Source: Faecalicatena faecalis (GTDB lineage Bacteria; Bacillota; Clostridia; Lachnospirales; Lachnospiraceae). Taken from it: 64,000 nt of DNA. The DNA lies in the NCBI RefSeq assembly GCF_012524165.2, contig NZ_JABACJ020000002.1:124001-188000 (forward strand), written 5' to 3'. The translations under genes and the position numbers were made by a program. The notes under the pieces were generated by a model. The model did no database searches and was not told where the DNA came from. It saw nothing but the letters and a program-made list of their open reading frames with translations. Positions 19,448-28,292 of this stretch are shown here, one piece after another (within the stretch, counting starts at the first letter, position 1; the number at the start of each line of letters is the position of its first letter).

Positions 19448-20392
19448 CTATTCATTGATACAGATTTCCTGTTCCACAAACAGACGCTCCACCACATCCT
19501 CGTAAACAGACAGTTTCTCTGATTTTCGAATCTTCTTTACATACTTTTCATAATTAGTAAACACGGGCCCCATATAGAACCACATTTCCTTCATCTTGAA
19601 CAAAATCGTCTTCGCCCCGCTAAGCACCGTCTGATACTCTCCATACACCTGGTCATGAAAAGCCTTTAACGTCTCCTTTTCAAGCGGAGTCCCTTTGCGG
19701 ATTGTACAGACAAGCCCCGGATTTGACAGGATTCCTCTTCCCAGCATCACACATTCCACTTCCGGGAACTTCTGCGTAAAACGTTCATAATCCCCGACTG
19801 TAAAAATATCCCCATTATAGCACACCTGACTCTTACATTTTCCAAGAGCCTCACCGAACACATCCCAATTCGGGGTATTCTTATACATATCCGTCTGCAG
19901 GCGCGGATGAATGATCAGTTCTTCAAGGGGGTACTGGTTATAGATATCCAGAAGCCGTTCGAATTCTTCCGGGCTCTCCTTCCCGATTCGCGTCTTAATC
20001 GATATCTTCATATCCGTCTTCCTGAATATCTCCTCCAGAAAACAGTCCAGCTTATCCGGGTATGCAAGGAAACCCGAACCACGCCCCTTGGTCACCACTG
20101 TTTTCGAGGGGCATCCCAGGTTCAGATTCACTTCCTCATACCCATATGTTTTAAGCTTTTGGGCCGTCCCGATAAAATCCTCCGCCGAGCTGGTCAGGAT
20201 CTGGGGAACTGCGTACATCCCTTCATTATGCTCCGGCAGAATATCATTCTTCTCTCTTGAGCTGAGATGACCGAACTGGTTCGGCATGATAAACGGGATA
20301 AAATACTTGTCGACCTGTCCGAAATATTTATGATAAGCGTTGCGGTATACGTACCCGCTGATTCCCTCCAATGGGGCAAAATAAAATCTCAT
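19448..20392 (-). CDS. tRNA-dihydrouridine synthase family protein
   Basis: The 314-residue FMN enzyme of the Dus family reduces uridine to dihydrouridine in tRNA. It starts with the FAPLEGISGYVYRNAYHKYF barrel entrance, has the Dus core NLNLGCPSKTVVTKGRGSGF (catalytic Cys in GCPS), KTRIGKESPEEF and a C-terminal helical domain. It belongs to the shorter clostridial subgroup, distinct from DusB. First gene of a two-gene operon with the YkgJ-like protein. Two tandem 20-bp repeats lie in its leader. Confidence 0.88.
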   Translation of the reverse strand: MRFYFAPLEGISGYVYRNAYHKYFGQVDKYFIPFIMPNQFGHLSSREKNDILPEHNEGMYAVPQILTSSAEDFIGTAQKLKTYGYEEVNLNLGCPSKTVVTKGRGSGFLAYPDKLDCFLEEIFRKTDMKISIKTRIGKESPEEFERLLDIYNQYPLEELIIHPRLQTDMYKNTPNWDVFGEALGKCKSQVCYNGDIFTVGDYERFTQKFPEVECVMLGRGILSNPGLVCTIRKGTPLEKETLKAFHDQVYGEYQTVLSGAKTILFKMKEMWFYMGPVFTNYEKYVKKIRKSEKLSVYEDVVERLFVEQEICINE

Positions 20393-20407
20393 TAGTAATC
20401 GTTCCTC

Positions 20408-20447
20408 CTGAATGTATTTCTATCAAACTGAATGTATTTCTGTCAAA
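20408..20447. repeat. Two tandem 20-bp repeats in dus leader
   Basis: CTGAATGTATTTCTATCAAA (20408-20427) is followed at once by the same unit with one change (20428-20447). On the minus strand each unit begins TTTGAYAGAAATAC and ends where the dus ribosome site GAGGA begins. Confidence 0.75.
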
Positions 20448-20531
20448 AGAAAGAACCGATTTCTCTGTTCCTTATCTGTTCATCACCGAATCAGACTCCT
20501 TAACATACCTTAAAGAAAGGAGGTGATTACA

Positions 20532-20720
20532 ACGAATTCCTGTGAACTTGTTACTTATGTCTCTTCGATTGCCTGTGTGCTCGCCAAAAACTGCCGGACA
20601 GAAGATCTGGAGCTGCTTGCCGCCATCTTTTCCCAACTCGGTGATACACTGGCTACAATCCTAGTCAATAACGCACTCTGCGAAACGGTTGCTGCACCTG
20701 ACACCAGCACCGGACAATAA
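20532..20720 (+). CDS. DUF6774 small protein, possible non-AUG start
   Basis: The encoded NSCELVTYVSSIACVLAKNC and LELLAAIFSQLGDTLATIL segments match the short DUF6774 family of Lachnospiraceae, whose members begin close to NSCELV. A perfect AAAGGAGG (20516-20523) is present, but the codon at ideal distance is ACG (20532). The only canonical alternative is a GTG at 20523 that overlaps the ribosome site itself. Length is 62-65 residues. Function unknown. I place the start at ACG as the best fit to spacing and family, with real doubt. Confidence 0.75.
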   Translation, partial: TNSCELVTYVSSIACVLAKNCRTEDLELLAAIFSQLGDTLATILVNNALCETVAAPDTSTGQ

Positions 20721-20735
20721 CTGCTGAGCCTGCAT

Positions 20736-21677
20736 CTATCTGCACTCTCCTTCAATTTCTCCTACAGACTGCTTGTTCGGGGAAGATTTAAGTTCCAGCT
20801 TTCCTTCTGAAAGTACCAGCCCTACAAGAGTAAGTGCTGCCCCCGCCGCTGCCACAGGGGTAATCTTCTCATGAAGAATCAGCACGGAAGTCACAATCGT
20901 AATCACCGGGGAAGCATAAATATATACGCTGGTTCGTACCGGACCTAACACCTGCACGGCAAAATTCCAGGTCACAAAGCAAAGGGCCGATGCCCCCGCT
21001 CCAAGGAACAGAATATTCAAAAGATTCATCGGATCTGCCAGTCTTGACAGCCCCAGATGAAAATCAAAAGCAAATGCTGCCGGGATCATGAACAGAATCC
21101 CATATCCGAACATATGGCGGGTCACCTTAATCGTGGAATATCCATACTCGCTGATTTTCTTCGTGATCACGGAGTAACAGGCCCATACAAAAGCTGCCCC
21201 AACAGAAAGAAGATCCCCCTTCGGATTCAGTTCCAAAGTCTCTGCCCCACTAAAGCTCATCATACAGATTCCAATAATCGCCGCCACAAATCCCAGGAAA
21301 AAAGAAGCCTTCATCTGCCCCTTTTCTTTCAGGAAAATGCGGCTTAAAATCGCGGTAAAAAAGGGTGCTACTGATATAATCACGCCTACATTTGACGCCA
21401 GAGTATATGTAAGGGCGATATTCTCCATCAAGAAATACAGGCAGACCCCACAGAGCCCCGCCGCAGCAAACAGCCACTCCTGCTTCTTCTCTGTCAGTCT
21501 CACCAGTCCCGGCTTTGCCAAGAACAAAAGTACATACCCGATCACAAACCGGATAAGCAGAATCTCCACAGGTTGGAAACTCCGAAGCAATACCTTCGTG
21601 GAAATAAAAGTGGTCCCCCATACTACCACTGTAAATAACGCCACTGCATGCCCAACACCACTTTTACTCTTCATCAC
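20736..21677 (-). CDS. EamA/DMT-family transporter
   Basis: The 313-residue protein has ten hydrophobic segments in two EamA repeats (about 8-140 and 155-290), with the usual VWGTTFISTKVLL opening and the AFVWACYSVITKKISEYG start of the second half. Members export amino acids or other metabolites; the substrate cannot be read from sequence. Monocistronic, minus strand. Confidence 0.88.
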   Translation of the reverse strand: MMKSKSGVGHAVALFTVVVWGTTFISTKVLLRSFQPVEILLIRFVIGYVLLFLAKPGLVRLTEKKQEWLFAAAGLCGVCLYFLMENIALTYTLASNVGVIISVAPFFTAILSRIFLKEKGQMKASFFLGFVAAIIGICMMSFSGAETLELNPKGDLLSVGAAFVWACYSVITKKISEYGYSTIKVTRHMFGYGILFMIPAAFAFDFHLGLSRLADPMNLLNILFLGAGASALCFVTWNFAVQVLGPVRTSVYIYASPVITIVTSVLILHEKITPVAAAGAALTLVGLVLSEGKLELKSSPNKQSVGEIEGECR

Positions 21678-21740
21678 AAAATGCCCCCTGAAAACTCTTC
21701 TTTATTGTATCTAACCATTTATAATCCATATTGCAACGCT

Positions 21741-21827
21741 CATTATACCATAATTTCTAGGCTCGTAAAACACCTCGCCAGCTGCGAGCATTATACCATA
21801 ATTTCCAGGGTCGTAAAATACCCCTCC
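21741..21827. repeat. Two 36-39-bp direct repeats
   Basis: CATTATACCATAATTTCTAG at 21741 recurs with small changes at 21789 (period 48), each continuing with GG-TCGTAAAA-ACMCCTC. They lie between the EamA gene and the histidine kinase gene and contain no credible gene. Confidence 0.7.
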
Positions 21828-21842
21828 GAAAAATCGAAATAT

Positions 21843-21966
21843 AGTGACGCGCTTTAGTCGCGGAACGAATGGGGTGCAACGACAGGTACGCAGACAGCGG
21901 GAAGTGTGTTCCACATTTTTCTCAGCGTCCCCCCCTCCATCCGTTCCACGGCTAAAGCGCGTCACT
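21843..21966. repeat. 124-bp element with 25-bp terminal inverted repeats
   Basis: AGTGACGCGCTTTAG (21843-21857) begins the left arm to 21867; the right arm 21942-21966 is its inverse with two mismatches over 25 bases. The right arm overlaps the end of the histidine kinase gene: the last codons (SDAL) and the stop codon of that gene are inside it. No ORF of its own is credible. Confidence 0.75.
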
Positions 21967-22899
21967 AGCGCCTCCTTCACTAACTTCCGATTTGTGCAGT
22001 TGGAGATTGAATTGCAGCCATTTTGTTTCATCCCCAAGCTCCATCCTGGCAGAGAGTTTTCCGCCCATCTCCTGTGCCAGATATTTTGCGATGGGAAGCC
22101 CAAGACCTGTGCTGCCCTCACTCCGGGAAGAATCGGCCGTGTAAAAACGGTCAAATAGAGCATCTACTTCATCCGCATTGAGACACTCAGTGTCATTTTC
22201 CATGAACACGGATACCTCCTTTTCATCCTCCCGAATACAAATCCTCAATTCATTTTGTGCATATCTGCCGGCATTCTGCAAAAGATTCAGGAATATTCGT
22301 TCCAGTGCTTCTTCATCTGCTAATACAAAAACTGCATTCTCAGGGATATCCAGATGAACCTCCAGTGATTTCCTTCTCAGCTCTTGATAGCTGTCCAGTA
22401 CGGTCTCTCGCAATTGTCTGCAAATGTCTGTCCCAACCAGTTTCATCGGATAATCTCCTGCTGTCAATCTGGATAAATCATAAAACTGCGCAATCAATTT
22501 TTTTAAGGTACGTGCTTTTCTCTTAACAACGGTCAAAGACTCTCTGTCTTCATTAGACAGAGAGTTCTCATCAATCAGGTCCAAAAATCCCAGAATAGAG
22601 GTCAGCGGGGTCCGCAGGTCATGGCTGATATTTTCGATTTGTTTCTGCAAGGTATGCTCCTTCTCCTCATATTTCACACGTGTCCTTCGGATGTCCTCCA
22701 AATTTGCATTGATTTCCACCAGAAGACCTTCCATATCCGAATGCGGGCTGGGCAGCTTCACGATCCGATTCTGTTCCAGATCTTGGGAAATCTCATGCAG
22801 TTCTTTAGCCGAGTCTTTTACTGCCTTCTTCAACAACATGTAGCGTGTACAGGAATATGCTGCCAACACGCACAGAATCATGAATACCAGAAGTACCAT
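21952..22899 (-). CDS. Sensor histidine kinase
   Basis: From ATG at 22899 (GGGAGGG upstream) the protein has 315 residues: one N-terminal membrane segment (VLLVFMILCVLAAYSC), a coiled linker, the dimerisation/phospho-acceptor motif SHDLRTPLTSILGF with His, and the ATPase domain with N-box LLQNAGRYAQNE and G-box GSTGLGLPIAKYLA. It lacks a sizeable external sensor, as in intramembrane-sensing kinases of antibiotic-response systems. It is the last gene of an operon with a response regulator, ABC ATPase and ABC permease. The C-terminal residues come from an inverted-repeat element. Confidence 0.92.
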   Translation of the reverse strand: MVLLVFMILCVLAAYSCTRYMLLKKAVKDSAKELHEISQDLEQNRIVKLPSPHSDMEGLLVEINANLEDIRRTRVKYEEKEHTLQKQIENISHDLRTPLTSILGFLDLIDENSLSNEDRESLTVVKRKARTLKKLIAQFYDLSRLTAGDYPMKLVGTDICRQLRETVLDSYQELRRKSLEVHLDIPENAVFVLADEEALERIFLNLLQNAGRYAQNELRICIREDEKEVSVFMENDTECLNADEVDALFDRFYTADSSRSEGSTGLGLPIAKYLAQEMGGKLSARMELGDETKWLQFNLQLHKSEVSEGGASDAL

Positions 22900-22935
22900 A
22901 TTTGCACACCCTCCCTTTCCTATTATCATGAGACA

Positions 22936-23712
22936 CTATACCAATTCTTTTTTTCGAAATCCGATCCATCCAATCATATAAAAAACAATCATCCCGATGA
23001 TTCCTGAAATCAGACATTTTGCCATTCCCTCAGGTGTATCCCACAACACCTGATAATGTGACATATTAGCGATCACTTCCATGTTCAGATAGTTCCGTGG
23101 CATCCATTCTGCCACCGGATTGAGCCAGTCAATCTTGAGCCCAAGAAAAAAGGTAATAATGGGCAGGAAGACAATAATGAACATCCACAACATCATTGCG
23201 ATCATTTCTCTTTTTATCATACTCATAAGAGCTACAATTAAAATCACAGAGGCAAACGCCATTGGGAGGTTCGCTGCAATGCCGCGCAGCCGGTCCATAA
23301 GGGTCACTTCATCCGGTCCGGTCAAAATCAGGTAGGCACTTCCATAATAAAAGATCATGATTACCAGCATGCTCAAAAAGGAAGCTATAGAACAGACAAT
23401 ACATTTTCCAGTAAAGATCTGAACTCTTGTAATCCCAAAAGATACTGTATTCTTTAAAGTTCCATTCTTATGCTCATCCGAAATCAAAAATCCTGCCAGG
23501 AGCATTCCTGCAAAAAATAAGAATTCCATACTGCTTGTAAGCGTATTTAACGAAAATCTGATAGCACCATACGGAAAGTCAGGGGTAAACGTATGAAACA
23601 GATACAAAACACCATTCATTAAAACGGATAGCACCGCCAAAATCCCTGTAAATAAATATACCTCTTTCCCGTGGCTGACTCTGTATAATTCGCTCTTGAT
23701 ATAATTTAACAT
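22936..23712 (-). CDS. ABC-2-type transporter permease
   Basis: The 258-residue protein has about six membrane segments and the FLISDEHKNGTLKNTVSFGITR cytoplasmic loop typical of lantibiotic-immunity and bacitracin-export permeases. Its start overlaps the upstream ATPase gene by seven bases, so the two are translated together. Together they probably export or expel a membrane-active peptide under the control of the flanking two-component system; the substrate is inference. Confidence 0.87.
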   Translation of the reverse strand: MLNYIKSELYRVSHGKEVYLFTGILAVLSVLMNGVLYLFHTFTPDFPYGAIRFSLNTLTSSMEFLFFAGMLLAGFLISDEHKNGTLKNTVSFGITRVQIFTGKCIVCSIASFLSMLVIMIFYYGSAYLILTGPDEVTLMDRLRGIAANLPMAFASVILIVALMSMIKREMIAMMLWMFIIVFLPIITFFLGLKIDWLNPVAEWMPRNYLNMEVIANMSHYQVLWDTPEGMAKCLISGIIGMIVFYMIGWIGFRKKELV

Positions 23713-24632
23713 GATAATCGCCCCTTTTCTTTCAGATTCATATAGTACTCTTCCAGCATCATCTGCTTTTGAGCCAGCTTAAGGACACCGATTCCATTTT
23801 CGGAGGCCAGGGTGCTGTATGCATCCGGCGCCATTTCCGGATTCTTAATGCGGATGGTCGAATCAGGCAGTACCTGATATTGAATGTCCTTCCACCGTTT
23901 TTCCAGAAGCGCCGCAAAATGTTCCGGCTGTGTCACTGCAATGTCCAGATAGACCGCACACTGTTCATGCAGTTCCTCCGCAGTGATTTCTTTCAGCAGC
24001 CAGCCCTGGCTTAAAAATCCGTAAATCGTTGCAATCTGCTCCAATTCTGAAAGAATATGGCTGGAAATAATGATCGTTATGTTCTTTTCATGGTTCAGTC
24101 GTAATAACAGATTCCTCATCTCAATGATTCCGCTGGGGTCCAGTCCATTGATGGGTTCGTCCAGAATCAACAGCTCCGGTTCTCCTAAAAGTGCGATTCC
24201 CAGCCCAAGCCTCTGCTTCATTCCCAGGGAAAGGGTACCTGCCTTTCTCTTTCGTTTCTCCCAAAGACCTACTGTCTTTAAAACAGCTTCCACCTTTTCT
24301 TTCCCAGGGATTCCTTTCTGGATGCGGTAGTATTCCAGATTCTTTTCCACAGAAAGCTTTGGATAAAAGCCTGGCGTTTCTATAATCGCCCCCGTACGTT
24401 TTCGGTTCTTCTCAAGTTCTCTTTCCGCATAAGCATCGAACAGCCTTATCTCTCCACCGGACGGATAGATCTGACCTGTCAGGATTTTCAAAAAAGTCGT
24501 TTTTCCGGCCCCATTATCGCCGATCAGTCCGTAGATATCTCCCCTTTTTATGGTAATGTCCACATCCTTTAGTGCAACAACATCCCCAAACTTCTTTGTA
24601 AGGCTTCTGGATTCTATGACACATTCTCTCAT
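23706..24632 (-). CDS. ABC transporter ATP-binding protein (BcrA/LanF-like)
   Basis: From ATG at 24632 (AGGAAAGGAAAG upstream) it has 308 residues. Walker A GDNGAGKTTFLKIL, signature LSLGMKQRLGLGIALLG and Walker B LLILDEPINGLDP are intact. The C-terminal extension of about 90 residues is typical of the BcrA-like subclass. It lies between the response regulator (about 107 bases upstream) and the permease. Confidence 0.9.
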   Translation of the reverse strand: MRECVIESRSLTKKFGDVVALKDVDITIKRGDIYGLIGDNGAGKTTFLKILTGQIYPSGGEIRLFDAYAERELEKNRKRTGAIIETPGFYPKLSVEKNLEYYRIQKGIPGKEKVEAVLKTVGLWEKRKRKAGTLSLGMKQRLGLGIALLGEPELLILDEPINGLDPSGIIEMRNLLLRLNHEKNITIIISSHILSELEQIATIYGFLSQGWLLKEITAEELHEQCAVYLDIAVTQPEHFAALLEKRWKDIQYQVLPDSTIRIKNPEMAPDAYSTLASENGIGVLKLAQKQMMLEEYYMNLKEKGRLSC

Positions 24633-24739
24633 TGTTTTCTTTCCTTTCCTAATTTCTTTCTGACAAAATGATTGTAACTGAAGCGTTTTTAATAAGTCTT
24701 CAAGAAAGTATAAAGAAATCATAAAGCTGAGCTATCATG

Positions 24740-25459
24740 TCATGCCATTTTAAATCCGATTCCCCAGACTGTTTTGATATACTCCTCACCCGCATCTGCC
24801 TCCGCCAGTTTTTTCCGCAGATTACTGACATGGACATTGACTGTATTATCCTCTCCATAATAACCGCCCTTCCAGACCTGCTCATAGAGACACTCACGGG
24901 AATAGACCTTTTCCGGGTCCTGCACTAACAGATAGAGAATATCATATTCATGCAGCGTCAGGGAAAGTTCTGTTCCATTTACAATTACCTTCCGGGATTT
25001 TGGAATGAGACGGAGCCTTTTGTAAATATACTCTCCGACTGAATGGTCTTCTTCTGACGCACCAGTATTTTTCCTTCCCTCACCTGCAAAATACCGCCTG
25101 AGTCCGGCATAAACTCTGGCCAGAACTTCCTCCGGCTCAAACGGCTTGGTCAAGTAATCATCCGCACCGCTTTTGAGCACCTCCACCTTCGTATCCAATG
25201 CCGCCTTCGCAGACAAGACTAAAATCGGGATATCCAGTCCCATCTCTCCCCTGATGACCGTGATCAGCTCTTCACCGCTCATTCCCGGCAGCATCAGGTC
25301 CAGTATCAAAAAATCAGGCGTTTCCATCTGAATCAGAAGCTTTGCCTCTGTTCCTGAAAACGCCTGGACTGTATCATAATGATTCTTCTCCAGAATCCTG
25401 CACAGCAGATGATTGATATCCGTATCATCCTCTGCAATCAGAATCTTATACTTATCCAT
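24740..25459 (-). CDS. OmpR-family response regulator
   Basis: From ATG at 25459 (GGAGG upstream) the protein has 239 residues: receiver domain with DD pair in IAEDDTDINHL, phospho-acceptor Asp in FLILDLMLPGMSG and Lys in LTKPFEPEEVLARV, then a winged-helix DNA-binding domain ending YIKTVWGIGFKMA. It should be phosphorylated by the kinase at 21952-22899 and control the ABC genes between them. The longer frame to 25597 has no ribosome site. Confidence 0.93.
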   Translation of the reverse strand: MDKYKILIAEDDTDINHLLCRILEKNHYDTVQAFSGTEAKLLIQMETPDFLILDLMLPGMSGEELITVIRGEMGLDIPILVLSAKAALDTKVEVLKSGADDYLTKPFEPEEVLARVYAGLRRYFAGEGRKNTGASEEDHSVGEYIYKRLRLIPKSRKVIVNGTELSLTLHEYDILYLLVQDPEKVYSRECLYEQVWKGGYYGEDNTVNVHVSNLRKKLAEADAGEEYIKTVWGIGFKMA

Positions 25460-25529
25460 ATCCGTTTTCCTCCATACGGATGTTATTGTACACGATTCTC
25501 GCAAAGAAAGGAATACTTGATTTTCTTTT

Positions 25530-26642
25530 TTATCCCTGGTAGTTTCTATATTTTTTGTACCCCAAAAGTACACAGATGAATGCCGTGACCACTGCAATCA
25601 TGATATGAAGTTGAATCTGGTCTGCGGTAAATGCATATCCCCAATTCATTTGTAAATAATAAGGCATGGAAACCATAAAGTGCCATATCACTTTTGTAAA
25701 GCCGACTCCAAAGATGTTCATAGGTGCGATTACCTTCATCCATACGTAAGGAATGATAAATACGGCAGCGGAGATGACCACTGATAAAAAGGCATTTTTA
25801 GAGGCCGAAGATACAGCCAGCACCAGTGCTGTAAGCAGTATCACTGCCGCCAGACCCAGGCCCATCATCAGCAGGAAAAATCCACTCACTGTCTTAGGAC
25901 AATATCCAAAGATTGAAGGCCCTGTCAATAACACGGCGGAGGCATTCAGTCCCTGCGCCCCGAATATGACTCTGTAAAGCAGCCACATATATAGGACGAC
26001 CAGACAGTAAGTCCCCGCTGCTGTAATCAGTGCGGCTGCCGTTTTCAACCAGATTCCTTTCTTCTTCCCGTGTTCTGTCGTTAGAAGGATATCCGCGGTA
26101 TGCTGCGTGTACTCTTCTGAAAATACGGGGGCCATTCCTATGATCAGTATGATTAACATCAATAATGTCACCAGCGTCATTGTCTCCCGGAAATCCTCCC
26201 ATCCATAAAGATAGTCAAACCTCAAATCTCCTTTCAGAAGGGGTGCTGCATTATTTTCCCATTCCTCTCCCTCAACAAACTTGATTTCGTTCGGATCATC
26301 TCCGTTCGTCTCCATGGTATTTGTCATCTTATCCGTGATGTACTCATTCCAAAAATTACCCACGAACTCATTCTTTTCTTCATTATAATAATAGAAGCCA
26401 AATCTATCATGAATCGCATTGACCATCTCTTCTGTAAACGGCCCGGCAAAATCCTTTGCCAGCTCCTGATCCTTTTTTATGCCCTCTTTCCCTATATATG
26501 TCTGTCCGTCGATTGTCGCGGAATACTCTTTTAACACGATTCCCATACGGAATGTCACAAATGCCAGCACAAGAACGATTCCACACCAGATGATCTTTCT
26601 TGAAGCTGTTTTACGGATTTCTTCACGCAAGATTTTCCACAT
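25530..26642 (-). CDS. ABC transporter permease, large external loop
   Basis: From ATG at 26642 (AGGAGG upstream) the protein has 370 residues. A first membrane segment (IIWCGIVLVLAFVTFRMGIVL) is followed by a roughly 130-residue soluble loop and then five or six more segments, with FSEEYTQHTADILLTTEHGKKK between the second and third. This is an ABC-2-type architecture. It overlaps the ATPase gene by 20 bases. Last gene of the sigma-factor operon. Confidence 0.85.
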   Translation of the reverse strand: MWKILREEIRKTASRKIIWCGIVLVLAFVTFRMGIVLKEYSATIDGQTYIGKEGIKKDQELAKDFAGPFTEEMVNAIHDRFGFYYYNEEKNEFVGNFWNEYITDKMTNTMETNGDDPNEIKFVEGEEWENNAAPLLKGDLRFDYLYGWEDFRETMTLVTLLMLIILIIGMAPVFSEEYTQHTADILLTTEHGKKKGIWLKTAAALITAAGTYCLVVLYMWLLYRVIFGAQGLNASAVLLTGPSIFGYCPKTVSGFFLLMMGLGLAAVILLTALVLAVSSASKNAFLSVVISAAVFIIPYVWMKVIAPMNIFGVGFTKVIWHFMVSMPYYLQMNWGYAFTADQIQLHIMIAVVTAFICVLLGYKKYRNYQG

Positions 26643-27513
26643 TCTCAGCCGCCTCCTTAAAATAGTACAAGTATACATCCTCCAGCCTCGGTTCTGCCTG
26701 GACCGCCCCTTCCCAGGGACTATCGTCAGAAACGATCCGCAGGTATACCTTATCCTTTTCATTCCTCAAGTTGCTCACAGAATACATCTCATTAAGACGC
26801 TGCACCTCTTTTGGCAGGACCAGACACTCCCATACCTTGCCCTTGACACTTTCTGTCACCTCATATGAAGTCCCCTGCTCAACAATCTGCCCCTGTTTCA
26901 TCAAAAGAATCTCATCGGCAATAAATTCCACATCTGATACGATATGTGTGGACAGAATCACGATCCGGTCTTTTGACATCGCACTGATGATGTTCCTGAA
27001 ACGAATACGTTCCTTCGGATCAAGTCCTGAGGTCGGCTCATCCAAAAGCAGAATCTCCGGGTCGTTGAGCAACGCCTGTGCGATTCCCATCCTGCGGATC
27101 ATCCCGCCTGAGAATGTCTTGATCTTCTGTTTCTGTACTCCTAAAAGTCCTACAAGCTGAAGAACCTCCTGCACTTTCTGTTCTGCCAGATCCTTCGGTA
27201 CAGCCTTGCACGCTGCCAGATATTCCAGATACCGTTTTGCTGAAAAATCCGGGTAATATCCGAAATCCTGCGGTAAATATCCAAGGATATGGCGGAATTC
27301 CCCATCCATTTTTCTGATTTCTGTGCCATTACACAAGATTTCCCCTGATGTAGGCTTTAAAACACCACACAACATTCGAAGCAATGTCGTCTTCCCTGCG
27401 CCATTTGCCCCCAGGAATCCATAAATCCCCTCCTTCAAGGTCAAAGATACCTGATCCACGGCTATTTTATTTTGAAACTGTTTTGTCACTCTATCTAATT
27501 TTAATTCAGGCAT
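26623..27513 (-). CDS. ABC transporter ATP-binding protein
   Basis: The 296-residue ATPase has Walker A GANGAGKTTLLRML, signature FSGGMIRRMGIAQALL and Walker B ILLLDEPTSGLDP. The C-terminal extension binds no recognisable domain. AAGGAGGTGAG precedes the ATG. It overlaps the upstream membrane protein gene by 13 bases and the downstream permease by 20 bases, so the proteins are likely made in fixed ratio and form one exporter. Confidence 0.92.
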   Translation of the reverse strand: MPELKLDRVTKQFQNKIAVDQVSLTLKEGIYGFLGANGAGKTTLLRMLCGVLKPTSGEILCNGTEIRKMDGEFRHILGYLPQDFGYYPDFSAKRYLEYLAACKAVPKDLAEQKVQEVLQLVGLLGVQKQKIKTFSGGMIRRMGIAQALLNDPEILLLDEPTSGLDPKERIRFRNIISAMSKDRIVILSTHIVSDVEFIADEILLMKQGQIVEQGTSYEVTESVKGKVWECLVLPKEVQRLNEMYSVSNLRNEKDKVYLRIVSDDSPWEGAVQAEPRLEDVYLYYFKEAAENVENLA

Positions 27514-28292
27514 AAGCCCTCACCTCCTTCAATTTTTCCAAATAGTCTGCGTACTTCCAAACACAGAACTACGATTCCAGCCAGGGCCGCGATTCCCCAT
27601 GCAGGCAGATATATGACCGCGTATGCATTTTCAAGGAATGCCGGAAAAATTGCCGCCATCCCGCATATCACACCTGTAGTAAATCCACGCATACCGCTTT
27701 CCAGTCCTTTAGTCCTTCCACCAGCCCGCATAGAAGCCAGTAGATGTAGATATATAATATCCGACCATAAAAACGGTACGATGATATAGAGAAGGTATGC
27801 GCCTGTACCTCCCATGGCTCTATCCCCATAGAAAATCACGAATAATGCCAAAATAAAGCCATCTAAAATTCCAGCTTGAAGAATCTGGATACAGACCATC
27901 TGTTTCAGATTAAAATATAGAGTTTGTTCCAGCTCTGCCATATTCCTGGAAAATAGACTTCCTACACCGCTCAGGCAGATATTTGCTGCAAAAGCCATGA
28001 ATGCAGACCCTAAAACAATAGACTCCACATCTTCCAGCTTTGATTTTTTCAGCGCCAAGCACAGGGCCAGGGCCAAAAGCAGAATTCCGCCCTGTATCAG
28101 CCTGTTCTGCCAGGTCTGATACCGCATCTGCTCTAGTATGCAGGCACCAAATGATGGGTAATATCTGATTTTCTTTTTCTTAACTGCCTGGGCAATCTCT
28201 GCCAAGCCTTCTTCTTTTCTTGATTCATCTAATTCAAATCGCCAGGAGGCTTCTATTTCAAAGCCACTGATTACTTCTTTTCTACTATTCAT
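27501..28292 (-). CDS. Polytopic membrane protein of sigma-ABC operon (candidate anti-sigma or ABC subunit)
   Basis: The 263-residue protein has a soluble N-terminal part of about 65 residues with Lys/Glu-rich helices and then six hydrophobic segments. No zinc anti-sigma motif (HxxxCxxC) is present and no family was recognised. It overlaps the sigma factor gene by eight bases, the classic position of an anti-sigma factor, but it could equally be a second permease subunit for the ABC transporter that follows. GGAGG precedes the ATG. Confidence 0.7.
   Translation of the reverse strand: MNSRKEVISGFEIEASWRFELDESRKEEGLAEIAQAVKKKKIRYYPSFGACILEQMRYQTWQNRLIQGGILLLALALCLALKKSKLEDVESIVLGSAFMAFAANICLSGVGSLFSRNMAELEQTLYFNLKQMVCIQILQAGILDGFILALFVIFYGDRAMGGTGAYLLYIIVPFLWSDIIYLHLLASMRAGGRTKGLESGMRGFTTGVICGMAAIFPAFLENAYAVIYLPAWGIAALAGIVVLCLEVRRLFGKIEGGEGLCLN

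Noticed and set aside
21711..22163. 150-residue minus-strand frame across the direct repeats
   Set aside because: It is out of frame with the histidine kinase and its repeated peptide only reflects the DNA repeats.
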